From an uncultured Clostridia bacterium (GTDB lineage Bacteria; Bacillota; Clostridia; Oscillospirales; CAG-272): DNA of 23,250 bases. Made by a program: the position numbers and the translations under genes. Positions within the stretch are counted from its first letter, which is position 1; the number at the start of each line of letters is the position of its first letter. The notes under the pieces were generated by a model, which saw nothing but the letters and a program-made list of their open reading frames with translations, had not been told where the DNA came from and ran no database searches. This document shows positions 14,769 to 22,012 of the stretch, one piece after another. The stretch lies in the NCBI GenBank assembly GCA_947367285.1, contig CANBDB010000006.1, forward strand, positions 1 through 23,250. The letters are read 5' to 3'.

Positions 14769-14934
14769 AGGTCATACTATATGTTATAGGATGTACCAAA
14801 ATTTTTCATCATTGCAAATAAATGTCATTATTAACGCGAATTGAAATCCATATTTGGTATTTTGACTTGACAAAACCAATAAACGATGGTAAAATCAAAA
14901 TGAAAAGTACATTCTATAACATATAGTATGAACT
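14769..14934. repeat. 166-bp element with 28-bp terminal inverted repeats
   Basis: The 28 bases at 14769-14796 match the reverse complement of 14907-14934 at 26 positions; the inner 24 (CATACT...GTAC) differ at one. Each arm contains the small dyad CTATA-TGT-TATAG. The 110 bases between arms hold no gene but carry a plus-strand promoter. No target-site duplication is evident. It could be a MITE-like remnant or a pair of binding sites for a regulator. Confidence 0.75.
14867..14895 (+). promoter_or_regulatory. Promoter inside the inverted-repeat element
   Basis: TTGACA (14867-14872) and TAAAAT (14890-14895) are 17 bases apart. Transcription would begin near 14902 and run through the right arm of the inverted repeat into a terminator 50 bases later, with no coding sequence in between. 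Confidence 0.6.
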
Positions 14935-14974
14935 GTACAATAGAAAGAAAAGCGAGGATTTTCCTCGCTTTTTT
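14902..14974 (+). ncRNA. Putative small RNA of about 73 bases
   Basis: The region from the predicted start of the promoter at 14867-14895 to the T-run at 14969-14974 contains no open frame with a ribosome binding site. It would carry a hairpin built by the repeat arm (CTATA/TATAG within GTACA/TGTAC) and then the terminator hairpin. The evidence is only promoter plus terminator; the hairpin may instead serve mainly dapA on the other strand. Confidence 0.35.
14948..14974. terminator. Terminator of dapA and of the putative small RNA
   Basis: AAAAGCGAGGA (14948-14958) pairs with TCCTCGCTTTT (14962-14972) around a 3-base loop, followed by TTTTTT on the plus strand. On the minus strand TTTTCTTTC follows, so it can also stop the dapA transcript 59 bases past its stop codon. 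Confidence 0.8.
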
Positions 14975-15030
14975 GCTTGAAAATTATTGTATGGGTTTTT
15001 ATCTTACATATCTAATGGATAACTAGCAAA

Positions 15031-15921
15031 TCAAAATTCCGTATTATCAAACAAGTCAAACAGCGATTTTTTCTTTTCGTTGCTCATTGAGCAAAGAGGC
15101 AGGCGGAATTCCTCGCTGCAAAATCCTTCATTAGCTAAAAGGGTTTTGATGGGAATGGGATTCACCTCACTGAAAATAGCATTTATGAGGGGCAAAAGCT
15201 TCAGTTGAAGCTCGGTTGCCTCTTTTATTTTGCCGTCGAACCAAAGGCGACATATTTCTTTTGTTTCTTTAGGTAAAATGTTGGAAATTACCGAGATAAC
15301 ACCTTTGCCTCCGAGTGATAGTGTAGGTAGAATTAGGTCATCGTTTCCGCTATAGAGGTCTAGCTTTTTGTTACATTTTTCGGAAAGTCGGGCAAAATCT
15401 GATATTGATGGGTTGGCTTCCTTTACGGCGGTGATATTTTTGTGTTCGGAGAGCTTTTCGTAAACAGGCAGGGGGATATTTACCCCTGTGCGAGAGGGAA
15501 CGTTATAGAGAATGAGGGGAATGTCAATTTCGTTTGCTATCGCCTCGTAGTGCTTTAGCAATCCATCTGCGCTCGCCTTATTATAGTAGGGCGTAACTAC
15601 CAAGCAAGCGTCCGCACCTACGTCGCAGGCAAATTGGGAGAGGTGGATGGCTTTTTTTGTCGAGTTTGAACCCGTGCCTGCGATAAGCGGAACGCGGTGT
15701 GCGACCTCGCGTGTGGCAAAGGAGATGAGTTCGCGCTTTTCACATTCGCTAAGTGTTGCGCTCTCTCCCGTGGTGCCGTTAATGAGGAGCGCATCAATGC
15801 CACTTGAAATTTGAAATTCGATGAGGTCTTTTAGGGATTTGTAGTCGATCTCACCGTTTTTGAACGGTGTAATCAGCGCTGTGCACGCGCCCGTAAAAAG
15901 TGGTTTTTGCCCGTTTTTCAT
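15031..15921 (-). CDS. dapA: 4-hydroxy-tetrahydrodipicolinate synthase
   Basis: The enzyme condenses pyruvate with aspartate semialdehyde, the first step of lysine and meso-diaminopimelate synthesis, supplying cell wall cross-links and, in spore formers, dipicolinate. In the 296 residues, Thr50/Thr51 (NGTTGES), Tyr113 (TPYYNK), Tyr139 and Arg144 (YNVPSRTG) and the Schiff-base Lys167 (AVKEA) sit exactly six residues beyond the E. coli positions. The ATG at 15921 with GGAG nearby is preferred; the extension to 15999 is hydrophobic, A/T-driven and not family-like. It stands alone, divergent from queA, and no other lysine gene is in the window. Confidence 0.95.
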   Translation of the reverse strand: MKNGQKPLFTGACTALITPFKNGEIDYKSLKDLIEFQISSGIDALLINGTTGESATLSECEKRELISFATREVAHRVPLIAGTGSNSTKKAIHLSQFACDVGADACLVVTPYYNKASADGLLKHYEAIANEIDIPLILYNVPSRTGVNIPLPVYEKLSEHKNITAVKEANPSISDFARLSEKCNKKLDLYSGNDDLILPTLSLGGKGVISVISNILPKETKEICRLWFDGKIKEATELQLKLLPLINAIFSEVNPIPIKTLLANEGFCSEEFRLPLCSMSNEKKKSLFDLFDNTEF

Positions 15922-15958
15922 AATGTCTTTCTCCAGTGTAAAAAATTTGAAAATAGGA

Positions 15959-15987
15959 TTGAAAAATTGCTTAAAATATAGTATAAT
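15959..15987 (+). promoter_or_regulatory. Promoter of queA
   Basis: TTGAAA (15959-15964) and a perfect TATAAT (15982-15987) lie 17 bases apart, 54 bases before the queA start codon, in the divergent region shared with dapA. Confidence 0.65.
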
Positions 15988-16040
15988 GTATATTGACATA
16001 ATATGTTGAAAAACAAGAATTGATATAGACAGGACTAAAA

Positions 16041-17120
16041 ATGGACAAGATTATTATTAACGAAAAGGCACATACCGACCTACTTACATCCGATTTTTAT
16101 TACGATTTGCCCGAATCTCTTATCGCGCAAACACCACTCGAACCAAGGGACTCATCAAGACTTATGGTTATCAATCGCGAAAGCGGAGAAATTGCACACA
16201 AGCATTTTTATGATATTTGCGATTATCTTCGCGAGGGTGATACGCTCGTTATCAACGATTCCAAGGTTATTCCTGCGCGACTTTACGGTCACGTGGAGGG
16301 CAGGGAGGACGCGAAAATTGAACTTTTGCTCCTCAAAAATCACGGGCTTGATACTTGGGAAACACTCGTAAAACCCGGAAAGAGAGCCAAAATCGGTTCA
16401 AAGCTGGTTTTCGGTGAGGGTGCTTTGCGCGGTGAGATAGTTGACATCATTGAAGAGGGCAATCGCCTTATTAAATTTGATTTTGATAGAGAAAAATATT
16501 CAAATATATACGAAATTTTGCACATAATCGGACTCATGCCCCTGCCGCCGTACATTACGGAAAAGCTTGAGGACAAGAGCCGTTATCAGACCGTTTACGC
16601 GCGCGAAGAGGGCTCAGCAGCCGCTCCCACGGCGGGACTTCATTTCACTCCCGAGCTTATGGAAAAGATAAGAAAAATGGGTGTAGAAATCGTTCCCGTA
16701 ATGCTCCACGTGGGTCTCGGCACATTCCGTCCCGTTAAAGCGGATAGAATTGACGAGCACGTTATGCACACCGAGCATTTCGCGGTTTCCAAGGAGAGCG
16801 CGGATATTATCAACGAGCGCAGGGCAAAGGGCGGACGTCTTATTTGCGTTGGAACAACATCTTGCCGCACCATTGAGAGTGTTGCACGCGAGGACGGATT
16901 TATCCCGGCAGGCGAGGGTGACACGGGAATTTTCATCTACCCCGGTTATAAATTTAAGGCAGTGGATGCGCTTATCACGAATTTCCATTTGCCCGAAAGC
17001 ACACTTCTGATGCTCGTTTCCGCATTTTACGATAAGGAAAAAATGATGGGGGCATATCACACCGCGGTTGAGGAAAAGTATAGATTTTTCTCATTTGGCG
17101 ACGCGATGTTTATTGAATAA
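16041..17120 (+). CDS. queA: tRNA preQ1(34) S-adenosylmethionine ribosyltransferase-isomerase
   Basis: QueA transfers and isomerises the ribosyl part of S-adenosylmethionine onto preQ1 at the wobble base of GUN-anticodon tRNAs, giving epoxyqueuosine. The 359 residues show FYYDLPESLIAQTPLEPRDSSRLMV, LVINDSKVIPARL, the ITEKLEDKSRYQTVYAREEGSAAAPTAGLHFT region, HVGLGTFRPV, and CVGTTSCRTIES. It is about 15 residues longer than usual at the N-terminus (MDKIIINEKAHTDLL before the conserved start). AGGA lies 7 bases before the ATG at 16041. The usual partner tgt is not present here; the gene appears monocistronic and is followed by a repeat-rich intergenic region. Confidence 0.95.
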   Translation: MDKIIINEKAHTDLLTSDFYYDLPESLIAQTPLEPRDSSRLMVINRESGEIAHKHFYDICDYLREGDTLVINDSKVIPARLYGHVEGREDAKIELLLLKNHGLDTWETLVKPGKRAKIGSKLVFGEGALRGEIVDIIEEGNRLIKFDFDREKYSNIYEILHIIGLMPLPPYITEKLEDKSRYQTVYAREEGSAAAPTAGLHFTPELMEKIRKMGVEIVPVMLHVGLGTFRPVKADRIDEHVMHTEHFAVSKESADIINERRAKGGRLICVGTTSCRTIESVAREDGFIPAGEGDTGIFIYPGYKFKAVDALITNFHLPESTLLMLVSAFYDKEKMMGAYHTAVEEKYRFFSFGDAMFIE

Positions 17121-17137
17121 AAGTTAGTTAAGCAAAA

Positions 17138-17169
17138 TGCAGGGGCTTTTTTGAAAAACCGCCCCTGCA
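17138..17169. terminator. GC-rich hairpin after queA
   Basis: TGCAGGGGC (17138-17146) pairs with GCCCCTGCA (17161-17169), and the intervening T5 and A5 can extend the stem. No T-run follows on the plus strand, so it is a weak terminator or part of the repeats that fill this intergenic region. Confidence 0.45.
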
Positions 17170-17376
17170 CCCCGAAAAACTTTTAAAAGTGGGTCTAAGT
17201 GTAGCCATGAAGTTTGCAAAAACTCTACCAAACTTCGCGCAAATCGTATTGCACCGCGCCCCGCGGTTCAATACATAACGATTTTCTCCCTTGTCGAAAA
17301 TCTATGATTTGCTACTATCCTTAAAGATATTTAGAAACCAAACGGCTACCCTTTGGCAAACGAAACACACCAAACC

Positions 17377-17456
17377 CGTAGGGGAGAATATCATCCTCTC
17401 GATTGATGTAAAAGTTGGATTTGTTTCAATGCGGACGGCCAATGGCCGCCCCTACG
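17377..17456. repeat. REP/MITE-like element bounded by CGTAGGGG and CCCCTACG
   Basis: CGTAGGGG (17377-17384) and its reverse complement (17449-17456) bound an 80-base segment; the right end also has the inner hairpin GGCC-AAT-GGCC. Short elements with CGTAGGGGCGGCC-type ends are scattered in many clostridial genomes, from general recollection. It lies 31 bases before the ansA start codon. Confidence 0.6.
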
Positions 17457-17487
17457 ATGTTAGTTTGTGAACGAAAAGGAAGATATA

Positions 17488-18501
17488 ATGGATAACAAAA
17501 GAGTTTTAATAATATACACGGGTGGAACTATCGGAATGAAGGCGACACAGCAGGGATACCGTCCTGCGCCCGACTTTCTTGATTCCGAGCTGAAATCTAT
17601 TCCCGACCTTATGCGCGAGGATTTTCCCGAGTGGGAGCTTTACGAGATGTATCCGCTTCTTGACTCGTCGAATATGACGCTCAAAGAGTGGAATGAAATA
17701 GCGCGCGTAATTTATGAAAATTATGATAGATACTGTGGCTTTGTGGTGCTCCACGGCACGGACACGATGGCTTACACTGCGTCGGCGCTCTCATTTATAT
17801 TGCGCGGACTCAACAAGCCCGTGGTGTTGACGGGGTCACAAATTCCGCTTTCCGAGATTCGAAGTGACGGACGCGACAATCTTATAACCTCAATCCTTAT
17901 AGCGAGTGAGGGAGTAGCAAACGAGGTTTGTCTCTATTTCAGCGGACGACTTCTTCGCGGAAATCGAGCTATGAAGATGAGCGCCGACGGACTTGTTGCG
18001 TTCAAATCACCCAATTATCCGCTTCTTGCTGAGGTGGGAATTGAGATAAGATACAACAGAGATGCGATTTTGAAGCGTGTGGAAGGTGAGAAGCTTGAAT
18101 ATTTGCCCTTCCACGAGGTGCCGATTGGTGTTCTCAAGGTTTTCCCCGGTATTCAGTTTGGTCTCTTTGAGGAGATAATGACGGAAAAACTCTCGGGAAT
18201 AGTTCTTGAAACCTTTGGCGCGGGAAACATCCCGGGCGGTGGCGGTGAGCTTTTGCCCATTATTAAAAAGGCGTTCAGCTCGGGCAGTGTTATCACTGTT
18301 TGCTCACAATGTCCCATGGGAACTGTTACACTCGGTGCATACGAAACAAGCTCGTCGCTCAAGGGCGCCGGTGCGGTTAGTGGCAAGGATATGACCACTG
18401 AGGCGGCTGTTGCAAAGCTCTATCATCTCTTTAGCTTGGAACTTTCCAAGGAGGAGATAAAGAAGATGATGGAGAAAAATATCGCAGGAGAGTTGACTTG
18501 A
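17488..18501 (+). CDS. ansA: L-asparaginase, type I
   Basis: The enzyme hydrolyses asparagine to aspartate and ammonia in the cytosol. The 337 residues (E. coli AnsA has 338) carry the first catalytic motif YTGGTIGM with Thr14, the second HGTDTMAYTA near residue 90, LTGSQIPLSEIRSDGRDN, and GAGNIPGGG. There is no signal peptide, in line with the cytoplasmic type I form. The ATG at 17488 is chosen because AAGGAAG sits about 7 bases upstream; an in-frame GTG at 17467 lies before that site. It heads an operon: the next gene starts inside its stop codon, and rsuA and tex follow without gaps. Confidence 0.92.
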   Translation: MDNKRVLIIYTGGTIGMKATQQGYRPAPDFLDSELKSIPDLMREDFPEWELYEMYPLLDSSNMTLKEWNEIARVIYENYDRYCGFVVLHGTDTMAYTASALSFILRGLNKPVVLTGSQIPLSEIRSDGRDNLITSILIASEGVANEVCLYFSGRLLRGNRAMKMSADGLVAFKSPNYPLLAEVGIEIRYNRDAILKRVEGEKLEYLPFHEVPIGVLKVFPGIQFGLFEEIMTEKLSGIVLETFGAGNIPGGGGELLPIIKKAFSSGSVITVCSQCPMGTVTLGAYETSSSLKGAGAVSGKDMTTEAAVAKLYHLFSLELSKEEIKKMMEKNIAGELT

Positions 18502-18803
18502 GGGTGAAAAGAAAAATAGTTACAATTTGCGGCTCTCTCAAATTTGCAGACAAAATTCAGCAAATTGCTGAAAAGCTCGAGCTTGAAAAAGAGTATGTGG
18601 TTCTTAATATTATCCCTCATACTATGGATAGGACTTTGACCGAGTCGGAGTCAAAGCTGCTTGGAGAGCTTCACAGAGAAAAAATAGATATTTCAGATGC
18701 AATTTTTGTGGTGAATATTGGCGGCTATATTGGTGAATCCGTTGCCGGCGAAATAGAATATGCCAAGAAAAAGGGCAAGGTAATATTTTATTTAGAGGAT
18801 TAA
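18498..18803 (+). CDS. Small nucleoside 2-deoxyribosyltransferase-like protein
   Basis: The 101-residue product begins KIVTICGSLKF, a start common in deoxyribosyltransferase-fold proteins, and ends with HREKIDISDAIFVVNIGGYIGESVAGEIEYAKKKGKVIFYLE, which resembles the region of nucleoside 2-deoxyribosyltransferases holding the nucleophile glutamate. It is shorter than characterised enzymes, so the activity (base exchange or nucleotide hydrolysis) is uncertain. The TTG at 18498 overlaps the ansA stop and is 7 bases after AGGAG; a GTG at 18504 is the alternative. It is the second gene of the ansA-rsuA-tex operon. Confidence 0.7.
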   Translation: MRVKRKIVTICGSLKFADKIQQIAEKLELEKEYVVLNIIPHTMDRTLTESESKLLGELHREKIDISDAIFVVNIGGYIGESVAGEIEYAKKKGKVIFYLED

Positions 18804-18806
18804 GAT

Positions 18807-19514
18807 ATGCGAATAGATAAATTTTTAAGCAATATGGGCATTGCTTCAAGGACGGAGTCCTCAAAGGCGGCGCGCCAGGGCGGCATCTTGGTGAACGGTG
18901 TTGCCGTTAAAGGGGCGGATGTCCATATTGATCCCGATAAGGATGAAGTAATCTTTTGTGGGCGGAAAATTGAATATAGAAAGTACACATATATTCTTAT
19001 GAACAAGCCCGACGGTGTGGTAAGTGCGACTGAGGACGGAAAGGATAAGACCGTTATCGACCTTTTGCCCGAGGAGCTTCAAAAACTGAACCTTTTCCCG
19101 TGTGGGCGACTCGACAAGCACACGCTTGGACTCGTGATGCTCACAGATAACGGTGATCTCGCACACCGATTGCTCTCGCCCAAGCACCACGTTAAGAAAA
19201 AGTACTTTTTTGAGAGTAAATTTCCCTTGACGGATGAAGAAATCAAGTATCTTGAGGCGGGTGCGACGCTCGAGGACGGTTACATTACAAAGCCCGCGGA
19301 GATTGAGCTTTGCGCGGACAAAAAATCGGGATACATCACTCTTGTTGAGGGAAAATATCACCAGATCAAGCGCATGCTTGAATCGGTTAATAATAAGATA
19401 ACTTATCTTGAAAGAGTCACCTTTGGGCCCCTTGTGTTAGATGAAAGCTTGGCGCGGGGCGAGTGGAGGTTTTTGACAAAGAATGAAATAGAACAATTGG
19501 AGACATACAAATGA
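18807..19514 (+). CDS. rsuA: 16S rRNA pseudouridine synthase, RsuA family
   Basis: The 235 residues have an N-terminal S4 RNA-binding domain (MRIDKFLSNMGIASRTESSK to about 50) and an RsuA/RluB-type catalytic domain with LMNKPDGVVSA and GRLDKHTLGLVMLT, where Asp103 is the catalytic aspartate (Asp102 in E. coli RsuA). The family converts uridine to pseudouridine in rRNA; RsuA acts on U516 of 16S rRNA. Assignment to RsuA rather than RluB, E or F rests on size and overall pattern and could change. It starts 3 bases after the previous gene and overlaps tex by four bases (ATGA). Confidence 0.88.
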   Translation: MRIDKFLSNMGIASRTESSKAARQGGILVNGVAVKGADVHIDPDKDEVIFCGRKIEYRKYTYILMNKPDGVVSATEDGKDKTVIDLLPEELQKLNLFPCGRLDKHTLGLVMLTDNGDLAHRLLSPKHHVKKKYFFESKFPLTDEEIKYLEAGATLEDGYITKPAEIELCADKKSGYITLVEGKYHQIKRMLESVNNKITYLERVTFGPLVLDESLARGEWRFLTKNEIEQLETYK

Positions 19515-21667
19515 ACATTTTTGAAACACTTGCAAAGGAACTGAATATTACACTCACACAGGTTGAAAAGACCGTTGAACTTATTGACGAGGGAAATACA
19601 ATCCCCTTTATTGCGCGTTACAGAAAAGAAGTTACGGGCTCGCTTGATGACGAGATTCTTCGTAAATTTGAGGAGAGACTTAACTATCTTCGCAATATTG
19701 AAAAGAGAAGAGAAGAGGTTATCGAGCTTATCCGTGCTCAGGAAAAGCTTACTCCCGAGATTGAGGAAGCTATTAAAAATGCTGTAACTATTACTGAAAT
19801 TGACGATATCTACCGCCCATTCCGTCCCCATAGAAAGACAAGAGCTTCTGTGGCGAAGGAAAAGGGACTTGAGCCCCTTGCACTTCTTATTTTGGAGCAA
19901 AGACCTACCTACGAGCCCTCTCTTGACGAGATTGCCGACGGCTTTATTGATGCCGAAAAGGGTGTTGAAACAAGGGAGCAGGCATTTGCCGGTGCTAGCG
20001 ACATTATTGCGGAGAGCATTTCCGACAATGCCGAGTACAGAAAGGAAATTCGCCGTCTTACAAGTCAGTTCGGTCTTGTAACGAGCAAGGCGAACACCGA
20101 GGAGGACTCCGTTTACGCGCAGTATTACGATTACAGCGAGGCGGTTAAGAAAATTCCTTCCCACCGTGTTCTCGCAATTCACCGTGGTGAGAAAGAGGAC
20201 TTTTTGAAGGTGGCTATAGTTGTTGACAAGGATATCGTTCTCAATCATTTGTACAGTCAAATTATAGTTGCGGGCAACAGCCCTGCAAAGCAGTACGTTG
20301 AAGGTGCGCTCGTTGACGGCTATGACCGTCTTATCGCTCCCAGCGTTGAGAGAGAAATCTACAATGACCTTTTCGACAACGCGTGTGAGGGTGCTATTGC
20401 GCTCTTCTCCGACAACTTAAAGCATCTTTTGATGCAGTCCCCCATCAAGGGCAAGGTTGTTCTTGGCTTTGACCCCGGTTACGTTAACGGATGCAAGCTT
20501 GCGGTGGTTGATCCCGTGGGTAAGGTTATTGATACGGGAGTTATTTATCCTACTAAGCCCCGTCAGAGAATTGACGAGGCAAAGCGCATTGTAAAGAGCA
20601 TGATTCGCGCGCACAAGGTGGACGTTATCGCAATCGGTAACGGTACTGCATCCAAGGAAAGTGAAATTTTCATTGCCGACCTTCTCAAAGAGGTTGACTA
20701 TGATACAAAATACATTGTTATCAGCGAGGCGGGTGCATCCATTTATTCCGCTTCCAAGCTCGCGGCTGACGAATTCCCCGACTTTGACGTTATGCAGAGA
20801 AGTGCGGTGTCCATTGCGAGAAGATTGCAAGACCCCCTTGCCGAGCTTGTAAAGATCGATCCCAAGTCAATCGGTGTTGGTCAGTATCAGCACGATATGA
20901 AGCCCGCACGTCTTGATGAGGCGCTCACGGGTGTTGTTGAGGACTGTGTTAACAGTGTAGGCGTTGACGTAAATACCGCTTCACATTCACTCCTTTCCTA
21001 CATTGCGGGAATTAATGCTACCAGCGCTAAAAATATTGTTAAATATCGTGAGGAGAACGGTGCATTCAAGACAAGAGCTGAAATTCTCAAGGTGCCTCGT
21101 ATCGGTGCAAAGGCATACGAGCAGTGTGCAGGTTTCCTTCGTGTGCCCGACTCCAAATTCATTCTTGACAATACCGGTGTTCACCCCGAGTCCTATGAGG
21201 CGGCACTCAAGCTTCTTAACAAGTTTGAATATACCGAGGAGGACGTTAAGGCGAACAAGCTTGCAATGCTTCGTGTAAAAGCGCAAAAATACGGAACAAA
21301 GAAGCTTGCTGACGAATTTGAAATCGGTGAGCCCACGCTTATGGATATTATCACCGAGCTTGAAAAGCCCGGTCGCGATATTCGTGACAGTTTCCCGGCA
21401 CCCGTTCTTCGCGACGATATTTTGGGAATGGAAGACCTCAAGCCCGAAATGCTTCTTACCGGAACGGTTAGAAACGTTATCGATTTTGGCGTTTTCGTTG
21501 ATATCGGTGTGCATCAGGACGGACTTGTTCACATTTCCGAGCTTTCCGATAAGTATGTAAAGCATCCTTCTCAAGTTGTTTCTCTTGGTGACGTTGTAAA
21601 GGTTAAGGTTCTTTCCGTTGACCTTAAAAAGAAGAGAATATCTCTTTCAATGAAGGGACTTAACTAA
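19511..21667 (+). CDS. tex: Tex-family RNA-binding protein with S1 domain
   Basis: The 718-residue protein has the standard Tex order: helical N-terminal region (about 1-200, with IPFIARYRKEVTGSLDD), a YqgF/RuvC-like domain from about 315 (VVLGFDPGYVNGCKLAVVDP), helix-hairpin-helix motifs around 490-550 (LLSYIAGINATSAKNIVKYR and VPRIGAKAYEQCAGFLRV), and a C-terminal S1 domain at about 647-717 (TGTVRNVIDFGVFVDIGVHQ). Tex binds nucleic acids and affects transcription and stress or toxin expression in several bacteria; the precise role is unsettled. It is the last gene of the operon, with an ATGA overlap to rsuA, and is followed by a weak hairpin at 21675-21710. Confidence 0.95.
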   Translation: MNIFETLAKELNITLTQVEKTVELIDEGNTIPFIARYRKEVTGSLDDEILRKFEERLNYLRNIEKRREEVIELIRAQEKLTPEIEEAIKNAVTITEIDDIYRPFRPHRKTRASVAKEKGLEPLALLILEQRPTYEPSLDEIADGFIDAEKGVETREQAFAGASDIIAESISDNAEYRKEIRRLTSQFGLVTSKANTEEDSVYAQYYDYSEAVKKIPSHRVLAIHRGEKEDFLKVAIVVDKDIVLNHLYSQIIVAGNSPAKQYVEGALVDGYDRLIAPSVEREIYNDLFDNACEGAIALFSDNLKHLLMQSPIKGKVVLGFDPGYVNGCKLAVVDPVGKVIDTGVIYPTKPRQRIDEAKRIVKSMIRAHKVDVIAIGNGTASKESEIFIADLLKEVDYDTKYIVISEAGASIYSASKLAADEFPDFDVMQRSAVSIARRLQDPLAELVKIDPKSIGVGQYQHDMKPARLDEALTGVVEDCVNSVGVDVNTASHSLLSYIAGINATSAKNIVKYREENGAFKTRAEILKVPRIGAKAYEQCAGFLRVPDSKFILDNTGVHPESYEAALKLLNKFEYTEEDVKANKLAMLRVKAQKYGTKKLADEFEIGEPTLMDIITELEKPGRDIRDSFPAPVLRDDILGMEDLKPEMLLTGTVRNVIDFGVFVDIGVHQDGLVHISELSDKYVKHPSQVVSLGDVVKVKVLSVDLKKKRISLSMKGLN

Positions 21668-21674
21668 TGATTTT

Positions 21675-21710
21675 GGGGTAAAATTATGCAAATTGCACAA
21701 AATTTACCCC
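21675..21710 (+). terminator. Hairpin after tex, weak terminator
   Basis: GGGGTAAA (21675-21682) pairs with TTTACCCC (21703-21710), and an inner TGCA/TGCA dyad may extend the fold. Only CTCTAATTTG follows, so termination would be inefficient on T-run criteria. Confidence 0.4.
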
Positions 21711-21744
21711 CTCTAATTTGTGATAAATTTGCAAAAACTAAATG

Positions 21745-21773
21745 TTGACAAAATTAATAATTTGTGTTATCAT
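21745..21773 (+). promoter_or_regulatory. Promoter of tRNA-Lys
   Basis: Perfect TTGACA (21745-21750) and TATCAT (21768-21773) with a 17-base spacer lie 19 bases before the tRNA, a normal distance for a short leader. Confidence 0.75.
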
Positions 21774-21792
21774 ATATAGGTAGCACAAATAT

Positions 21793-21868
21793 GCCCCATT
21801 AGCTCAGAAGGTAGAGCACATGACTTTTAATCATGGTGTCCGGAGTTCGACTCTCCGATGGAGCACCA
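21793..21868 (+). tRNA. tRNA-Lys (anticodon TTT)
   Basis: The 76 bases fold as a class I tRNA: acceptor GCCCCAT with ATGGAGC, D-arm GCTC/GAGC, anticodon stem CATGA/TCATG with loop CTTTTAA (anticodon TTT), T-arm CGGAG-TTCGACT-CTCCG, discriminator A and encoded CCA. The acceptor stem has one mismatch, C3 against A70, where most lysine tRNAs of this sequence type have U3-A70. Confidence 0.95.
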
Positions 21869-21893
21869 AACCCGTTGCGAATGCAACGGGTTT
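21868..21893 (+). terminator. Terminator of tRNA-Lys
   Basis: AAACCCGTTGC (21868-21878) pairs with GCAACGGGTTT (21883-21893) around GAAT, followed by TTCTTTT. The stem starts at the last base of the CCA end, as at the tRNA-Leu. Confidence 0.9.
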
Positions 21894-21933
21894 TTCTTTT
21901 TAAAAAAACAATCAAAATTTTATAAAATAACTA

Positions 21934-21962
21934 TTGACTTTTGAAAACAAAAGTACTATAAT
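21934..21962 (+). promoter_or_regulatory. Promoter of the antiporter gene
   Basis: TTGACT (21934-21939) and a perfect TATAAT (21957-21962) are 17 bases apart; the predicted leader is about 44 bases. Confidence 0.75.
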
Positions 21963-22012
21963 ACAAGACCGATAAGAAATAATGACATTAATATTAATAT
22001 GAGGTATAAATC

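Larger units (their letters stand above)
17121..17466. repeat. Repeat- and hairpin-rich intergenic region
   Basis: No coding frame is credible in this 346-base stretch between queA and ansA. Besides the hairpin at 17138-17169 it contains GAAGTTTG/CAAACTTC (17209-17216 with 17229-17236), a 12-bp hairpin with one mismatch centred on CCC (17246-17274; ACCGCG with CGCGGT), and GATTTTC/GAAAATC (17280-17286 with 17296-17302), then an 80-base inverted-repeat element at 17377-17456. The look is that of stacked short interspersed repeats. Confidence 0.6.

Noticed and set aside
19403..20260. A 285-residue minus-strand reading frame
   Set aside because: It is antisense to rsuA and tex, whose families are certain and continuous; its composition is that of a codon shadow.
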